Shown here piece by piece: positions 8,171 through 17,100 of a DNA stretch of 64,000 nucleotides (position 1 is the stretch's first letter; each line of letters starts with the position of its first letter). The stretch spans positions 155,342 through 219,341 of the forward strand of contig NZ_RCHN01000009.1 in the NCBI RefSeq assembly GCF_003671495.1. Reading direction: 5' to 3'. The stretch is from Ketobacter sp. Its GTDB lineage: Bacteria > Pseudomonadota > Gammaproteobacteria > Pseudomonadales > Ketobacteraceae. The position numbers and the translations under genes are program-made. Under the pieces are notes generated by a model. It was not told the origin of the DNA. It saw nothing but the letters and a program-made list of their open reading frames with translations, and searched no databases.

Positions 8171-11100
8171 ATGTTGAAGCGAATTATTGTCATTTATCTG
8201 GTGACCTATCTCAGTTGGCCAATGGGCACCCTGTATGCCAGAACGCTACCGGGGACCATGCATCAATCCCTGGTGGAGCGCCATGTAAATGTCCTTCCGC
8301 CAGAGGTGACGGCGCTGCCGGAGATTGCCAACGGCGACTTTGTGCGGGCCGGACAGGCATCCCTTACCCAGCGTGACAATACGCTGGTGATTGACCAGGA
8401 AACGGCAAAGGTGCTGCTGGAGTGGGCCACGTTCGATGTGGGGTCCGAGAGTACGGTGCATTTCAAACAGAACCCCAATGATGTGGCCGTTAACGTGATT
8501 GAGGATGCGCGGCCCAGCCGTATCTTTGGCAAACTCATCGCCGACGGTCAGATTTATCTGTTGAACCAGAACGGCATTATTTTTGGCGAGGGTGCCCAGG
8601 TTAATGTCAGGGGCATGATCGCTGCGGCAGCCAAACTCAATGGCTATGAAGATGTCTCTTCGCTCTCCGAAGATCAAAAGCTGAAGTTCCTGCAGAACTC
8701 GCTGCTGGATGTGATTGGTGAAGGTAAATCCCTGTTGGTGGTGGACGACGAAGCCATCCGGGCCATGGGAGAAGAAAACCTGCCGCGCATTGTGGTGGAG
8801 GCGGGTGCGTCCATTCATTCTGAAGATGCGCCGGTGGTGCTGGCCGGTCCGGAAGTGGAAAACTACGGGGATATTCTCGCGACTAACTCGCAAGTGGTGC
8901 TGGCGGGCAGCCGCAAGGATTTTTATCTGGCGGTGAGTGATCAGGACTATGACTTGCGGGGTTATCTGGTGGAAGTGAATTCGGGATCCGGGGAAGAGCG
9001 GGGCAAGGTCACCAACGCCGGCAGCATTGTGTCCACCCTGGGTAATGTGACCCTGGTGGCCAGCGACATCATTCAGGCCGGTGAAATCAAGGCCACCACC
9101 GCTGTGGATGTGAACGGCAGCATCTACATTATGGCACGCGACCAGGCGCAGGAAGTGGGCGATTTTCAAACCCTGGCCCGTAACTCTGCCTATTGGAGTG
9201 CGGCCAACTTTGATGTGGCGCGGGAGCAGAGCAGCCTGAAACAGGATGGCATTTCCAGTAGCACCGGCCTTACCCTGGACCCTCCTGCGGACCAGCAAAC
9301 CAATCAACGCCCATCCTACGGCAAAGCCTTTATTGGCCGGGAGGGCGGCAGCGTCACCTTCGCCCCGGGCAGCGTTACTGAAGTGGCGATTCAGAATCTG
9401 GATCACACCAAAGTGGAACCCCTGCTGCAAAAGCACAACCTGGACCCGGTGGCCTTCTTCAAACAGAGTGAAGCAAAACAGATCGCCCAGTTGAAGTCCC
9501 TGGAGAAAAATGCGGGGCGGGAATTCGTCACCGCCAAAAACGTCAAATACGCCACCAACCAATCCGTGCAGCGGGATTCCCGCATTCATGTGGCCGGTAA
9601 AACCATTGATGTGCAGTCGGACAGCGTGATCCGGGCCAAAGGGGCCAAGATCACTGAGATCTCGGGCACCGGTGAGTGGGTCAACAGCGGGTCGTTGATC
9701 ACGCTGGTGGCGAAGGAAGACCCCATGCCCGGCAACAATGTACGGGAGGTGGATTCCGAGGCCAGCATCACCCTCGGTGAGAACGCACTGATTGATGCCT
9801 CCGGTACTGAAGACGCCGTGCTGGGGGCTGAGCGCAATGTGGTGACCATGTTTGTGACCTCCAGTGAGGTGAAGGACAACCCCTCCCAAAAAGGCGGCGA
9901 GTTATTGCGGAAGACCGTGGCGGTGGACATTCGCAAAGGCACCGAGTTGTTCGATTGGACCCCTGCCCTGGATACCGTGCAAAAAACCGCGAGTGAACGC
10001 TCCGCCGGCGGCGGTCGGGTGGTGATTTCTTCTACCGGTGCGGTGGATTTGAAAGCCGGTGCTACGGTGGACGTGTCCGGCGGCAAGGTGACCTATCAGG
10101 CGGGGCTGGTGGAAACCTCCAAAGTGATCGCCAATGGGCGTCTGCTGGACATCGGCGAAGCACCGGCCAATGCCACCATCGATGACGTGATTGATCTGCA
10201 GCGCGATTCTGCCACCGATGCCAAATGGGGAGACCGGGATTCCCATAATGCGGGTACGATTCTGATGTCCTCGCAGAATTACTTTCCCACCTATGAGGAA
10301 GGTCATGATGCCGGCTCCATTCACATCGTCGCCAACCAGCAGACGTTCGCCGCTGACGTTAATCTGAAAGCCCAGGATTACATGGGGCTGTACCAGAAGA
10401 ATGATTTCGGCGCCAAGGGCGGTTCAGTGCACATTGATCTGGCGGCATTGGGCGGCACGCAGAATGTGTATATCCAGGATGGTCTTGAACTGTTGGAAGA
10501 CGATCTGGAAGCCCTTTACCTGAATACGGACACTATTACAGGCAGTGGTGCAGAAACCTTTAAAGTGTCCGGCAGTCGCGTGTTGACCATGCAGGATGAT
10601 GCCAAGCTCGAGCTGGGGCGTCAGCAGGGCCTGAACCTGGTGGCCAACAATATTCAGGTGCAGGGGGATATTCGCAGTCTGGGTGGCGATGTCACTCTGG
10701 ATGCGGCCGACTGGGTGGATGTCTATGGCACCATTGATGTCAGCGGCAATTGGGTCAACCGCAAACTCGATCCGTTGGCATTGAGTTCCGTGGCGTCGGT
10801 ATTGGATGCCGGTGACATTGAAATTAACGCCGGTGAAAGTCTGGTGATCCACGACGCTGCACTGTTGCGGGCCAACGCCGGCGCGCGGCTGGATGCCCGT
10901 GGCAAACTGGCCGTCGGTGAGGCGGGCGCCGTGGCCATGGCGCTGACGGACGATGGCAGGCCCGGCGCCGGCAACAGTCCGGAACGGCCGGCCTTTGCGT
11001 TGCTGGGGCAAGTGGAAGCGCTGGACAATCAGGAGGGCGGCAGCCTCAGTTTAATGGCCTCTGATCTCAGCATCGGTGGTGAGCAGGCCACCCGCATTCT

Positions 11101-14100
11101 GGACAGCGGCGGTGCTGATCCGCAGACCGTGGTGATCGGCAACGACTGGTTTGCCCAGGCCCGGGTGGGTCATTTTGAATTCATTGCCAAAGAAGGCGAC
11201 ATCACCGTGGCTGGGGATGCCAATATCCAGTTGCAGCAACGGGGTGTGCGCACCAATATGACGACCGCCTCCACCGCCAACAGCGACAGCCTGTTTGCGG
11301 CGCTGGAGGAATATGACGTGCCCGACTATGAGGCCCGTGGGGGCTCCCTCACATTGCAGGCCGGCAAAACCGATCCGGTGTCGGGCAAAGGCTCCATCGT
11401 GGTGGAGCAGGGTGCCCGCATTCAGGGGCTGTATGAATCCGAGTTGTCTCTGATGGCCGATGAATCCATTCTGTTCGATGGCCAGCTGACCATGAAAGGC
11501 GGTGCCTTCAACGCAACACTGGATCAATACGACGAATCGGATCTGCCCACTTTGCGCAACAGTATCTACATCGGCAACAACGCGGTGGTGGATCTGTCGG
11601 CGGCCCAGGTGTCCCAGCCCGGGGCCCGTGCCAATGTGACCAGCGATATTGTGGAAGCCGGTTCTATGACCCTGGCGTCCAATCTGGGTTATGTGTTGGT
11701 GGACCAGGATGCAACGTTTAAATTGCAGGGCGGAGTGTTTAAGGGACACGAAGACATCCAGGGTCAGACGGTGGCCCTGAGCCGGTCGGTGGCGGCCGGA
11801 GACTTCCGCTTGAAGGCGGATGGCGGTTTCGTTATGGCGGCGGACGTGGACTTCGGTGCGGCCGGAGCCGGTTACCGCGGTGGTCGGTTGGAATTTGATT
11901 TGTCCTCCGGGCGCGGCTATTCCAGCGCCGAGCGTCCGTTGCTGCACAGTATCGTACTGGGGGCGGACCAGAGCGCGGAAACCGCAGGTGCCTTCACCCT
12001 GATGGATGGGGTGACACTGGACAGCTTCCTTAACAATGGCGCCGAGTTGGCGGACCTGGGTAACCAAACCCGCAACCTGGGTTTCATCGCGTCGGCCAAC
12101 CTGGATCAGGGCCATGTCCGCTCCACCACGCTGAACACGGATCGCTATATTATTTCCAATAACATCAATCGCTCGGCTCAGGGCAATGTGCGTCTGGTGA
12201 ATGATGTGAACATCAAGACTGCGGAATCCCTCATCCTGGATACTGCGGCTTTGGATCTGGGGGATCATCGCCTGGGATTGGAGTCGGCCTATGTGCAACT
12301 GGGTGACAGCGACAACCGATCTCTCACCGCCGACCCGGCGTTGGCACCGGTATCCCAGGCCGGCAATGGTTTGGGTGAGCTGAGCGTGAAGGCCGATCTG
12401 GTGGATGTGCACGGGGACTTCATTCTGTCCGGCGATGGCCACACCCGTTTGACGGCGGAACGGGGTGTGCGTCTGCGTTCGGTGCTGTTGAACAGTGCCA
12501 GCATTGATACCCTGGATGGTTTATTTGATGAGTCATTACTGCACACCAACGGCGTACTGGACATCGCCGCCCCGGTGATCTGGACCGAATCTTACGCCAA
12601 TGGCACCTTGCATTCCGACAGTGTGATCAATCTCAGTCACTACGGAAAAAACGGCGACAGCATCCTCTCGGTTGGGTCACGCCTCAATATTGTCGGGGAT
12701 GCGGTGAAGGTGGACACCAAGGTGGCCGCCAGTTTTGGTGAGGTGGCCGTGGAAGCGACCGGTAACCCGGGGGCAGAAACAGCGGCCCACGCTGACTACG
12801 AACTGCAGTCCGGTGATCTGGTGTTGGGGGAGCACGCACTGTTGGCGGTGGCCTCCAGTGAGAACGTGCCCATGGGGCGCATCAAGGCGGGCGGTGTTGA
12901 ATGGGAGTTGTTGTTTAATTACCAGAACCCCACTGAAATCAACACGGCAGAAACCTCACCCATCAGCAAAGTCATCAACCTGAAGGGTAACCGGGTGCTG
13001 GCGGACGCCGGCAGTACGCTGGATGTGTCCGCCGGTGGCAGCGTTTACGGGCGCGAATTTGAAGCCGGCCTGGAAGGTTCGTCGGACATTCTTGCCGATG
13101 TTCACTACAGTGATCTGTTTGCCATCGTGCCCACCATGAACTCCGGCTATGCCAGCTACGACCCGTTAGAATTTCGTGGCAGTGGTTTGAGCCAGGAGTG
13201 GGGTACCCAGTTCCAGATCAGTGGTTCCAGTCAGATTGCCGATGGTACCTATACGGTGCTGCCCGCCAGCTATGCGCTGGTGCCGGGGGCGTATTTGGTC
13301 AGGCCGGATGGCAACAAACTGGTACAGCAGGGTTACGCCAGTGTGAACCGCAACGGTATCGAGGCGGTGTCCGGACGTCTGGTGCAAAACGGTGGCGTTG
13401 GGCAGACCCTGTGGAGCAGTTTTTTGGTTGAGCCGGATTCGGCAGTACTGAACTACGGCACCTATAACTTTACCCAATTGGATGATTTCTTTGCCGGCGT
13501 AGATTTGGCACCAGGGCGTCGTGCTGGTGAAAACGGCGGCGTGGGAATCGATGTCACGCAACAACTGGATTTGAAAGCCACGGTGCGGGGTGCCCGCGAT
13601 TCTGCCGTCGCCACCTACGTGGATATCACCTCCCCTGGTGACATTGTGGTGAGTGACAATCTGGCAGGTGATGTGCTGGATGGCGTGTTGCAGTTGTCCG
13701 CGACCCTGTTTGAGGACATCGGTGCCGGCTCTGTCTTGCTGGGTGCCAATCGTACCTGGGAAAACGGACAGTGGACCATCGATGCCCAGCGTAATCTCAG
13801 CAACAGTGTGCGGATCGAGGATTCTGTTTCCGGGCAGGAGATTTTGCTGGTGGCCAACGACAGCGTCCAGGTGGAGCAGGGAGCCGAAGTGAACGCCACT
13901 GGCGCAGCGGCCTACCGCGGCAATCAATGGGATGTGAGCCAGGCCGGTGTCGCGTTGCTGGCGTCCAACTCCTCCGCCAGCCGTTTGTCGCTGGACCAAC
14001 TGGAGAACATGAGCGGCACATTGTTGATGGGTGCCGACAGCCGGGTGCAGACCACGGGCTCGCTGGGGGTGGCGCATTCCGGAAATGGCGTGCTGGCCGA

Positions 14101-17100
14101 CAGCCTGAACGCCGGTGCAGGCCGCTTGCAGGTATTTGCCAACCAATTGACGGTGGGCGATTCGCAAACGGCGGAGGTGAATCTGGATGCCGGCATTCTC
14201 GACAGCAGCCGCGACCTGGAGCTGTACTCCGGCGGCGGTCTGGTCTTCACCCACGATGTCAACCTGGAACTGGCCTCTCTGTTATTGAGCAGCAACAGCG
14301 TTGATGTGGCGGCCGGACGTCAGGTGGCGCTGCGTGCTGAGCAGCAGGTGACGCTGCAAAGTGGCCCTGGCAGTGCTGCGATGACGCCCGTGGTGGCAGA
14401 TGCCTCCCTGCTGATCAGTGCATCCCTAATCAACCTCATGGGTGCCAACCCGGACAACGACGGTGCTGCCCCAACTGCTGTGGAGAGCAGGACTATTCGT
14501 CTTAACGCTGAGCAAGTTACGCTGCAAGGGCACGAGCGGGTGGACATGATGGGCAACCTGAATCTGCAGGCGGGTTCCGCGGCAGGCGGTTTGCACATTG
14601 ATACCCCCTTGCTGGGCTCCAGTGTGGCCGGTTCCAAGCTGAACCTGAGCAGCCCAGGGGCGCTGACGTTGCTGAACAGCAGTGGCGCCGAGGTGACGAC
14701 CGAACAACGCCAGGCCATGGCGCCGGGACATACTCTTGCCTTGCAGGGGCGTTCTGTCACCCTGGATACCACCCTGGCCAACCGCAGCGGTTATACCGAA
14801 TTCACCGCCACCGAGGGTGACCTGGAGTTTGGTGCGGGGGCGCGCATCGATGCCAGCGCCTACCAGCAAACCTTTTTGGGTGAACAGGTATCCGGTCCGG
14901 CGGGCATCATCAGCCTGTTGGCCAATCAGGATATTCGCATTGCCGATGCCGGTGCGTTTGATTTTGGCAACACCGGGCAGAATGCTGACGGCGGTATGAT
15001 TGAATGGATCGCCGGTAATCAATTGGATCTGGGCGCCGTGGACAACCTGCGCCTGGGTGATGGCGGAGTGGACCTGCGCATCCAGGCCGATCATTTTGCC
15101 CAGTCGTCTGGCGGGAATGTCGGTGGTGCCGGTGAGATGGATGCCATTGCGGCGTTGAATCAGGCCGGAGCAAACGGGGATCTGGACGTGATGCTGACCG
15201 GCGCCGGGCAGAACCTGCAGTTGGTGGCAGGTGCCCATGACCTTACGGCCCAGTCTGTGAACCTGGCGGCGGCTCGGGGTGAGCTGCACCTGGATGCGGC
15301 GCTGGTGGCCACGGACGCCCGTCTCCAGTCCGGGTTGTTCGGGCAGAACGGTGTGTTTGTGGGTGACAACGCGAGTCTTGAAGTACGAACCACAGATGAC
15401 AGTGGCCAGGCGTTCAAGCTGCATTCCGGAACCGGGCCTGTGCAGGTGAATGCGGATGCGCGTATGGCGTTGGCAACAGGGCTGGAGCTGGTGACCGCCG
15501 TGCAGAACGCGGCGGCCACGCAAGTCGCCGTGAGCGGCAACGATCAAATCGGTGGCAACGGCATTACCCTCTATGGCGTCAGCGAGTTCAGCCGCAGCAC
15601 CGTGAGTTCCCTGGATCAGGAAATCCAGTCCAGCCTGGATGCCATTGCCGGCTTGTCCACGGAGGATTTTGTGTCTGTGCAGGCCGGTGCGGCGGCGGTT
15701 GCAGTGGATTTGCGCCCGCAGATGGATATCCACAGTGACGCTGACCTGGCTATTGGTCAGGCCGGACAGGTGTTGGATCTGGCCGCGTTCCGCACCGACG
15801 ATGGCGGCACCGGCCGAGTGTCTTTCCGTGCCACTGGAGACATCACGGTGCAGGGTGGCGTCAGTGATGGCGTGCGGGGATTGGTGGCCAGTCTCAGTCC
15901 GGCGGGCATCCGTTTCAGTTACGCCGACTCTCTGAACCAGGCCGGTGCCATTCCGGTGCTGGCGGTGGAGGATTCCAGCTCCCTGCAGCTGACCGCCGGC
16001 GCAGTGGCCGGTTCCGCTCTGGATCGTGCCCAGCGTTTGTCTGCGGCCGATATCACGCTGCGCACGGGCAGTTTTCTGCGAACCGGAACGGGCAATATTA
16101 ACCTGCAGGCGTCCGGTGATTTCATTCAGGAAGGCACCGCCTATGTTGCTACCCTCGGGCGGGGTTTGGGCCTGGATGAACAGGGCCTGCCTGCCTGGGG
16201 GGATCGGCCTTATCTGGATGGCATCACGCCGGGCTCTGCACCTTCATTGTGGTTGCTGTATGGAAAATACGGCGGCATGGGGGTGGACGGAGGCGATATC
16301 GAATTTGACATCGCCGGTGATGTTATCGGCAACAGTGCCAACGTGACCACCGCGGATTACATGATCCGCTACAACACCCGTGATGATGCCAGCGTGCTGG
16401 GGATCGATTACGGCGGCATCACCACCTGGTATGCCGCGCTGGGTGACATCGGCAGTGGCATCAATGCCATCGGTGGCGGCAATATCCGTGGCACGGTGGG
16501 CGGCGCCATTGAACAGGGTGGCTTTGCCACCCCAAGCCAGGGTGTCTGGTATGGTGATGCGGCCAACAACGGCGGTGAATCCCTGCGGGAAATCGCCGGC
16601 GGCAGTATTGAGGTGAGTGCGCGGGATGGCATTCACGGCGGATATTACCACGTGGATAATGGCGCCCTGGACGTGGTCTCGCGCGGGGATGTGTCCGACA
16701 GCTTGATCATTGCTTCTGATGCTTCGGTTGCGGTTACCGCCGTGCGGGATCTGAATTTCAGCGGAATGGTCAACACCTTTATGGTGCCCGGTGACCTGAG
16801 CCTGTATGCCCAGCCTTTTGTGCCACCGGAAGCCATTGATTCGTTGAGTTCATTCTACTTCGATGGCTATGACAGTACGTCACTGCACCTCACCAGTGTG
16901 GCCGGCGACGTGAATCTGCAGGCGGATATGGACGCCGGCGGTGCGTTCAGTCAGCATTTCTCCCGCTTTGCCAATCGTTATGCCCAGTTGCAGCCCGCCT
17001 ACTACGTGTTGCCCAGTGAGGTTACCGCCGCTGCACTGTCCGGCAGCATCAACATTGATGAACGGGATATTCCACTGGCATCCGGTTCCCTGACATTGTC

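Noticed and set aside
8246..9889. 547-codon minus-strand open frame opposite the start of tpsA
   Set aside because: Histidine/glycine-rich shadow of a GC-rich gene. The plus frame has an intact TPS domain across the whole stretch.
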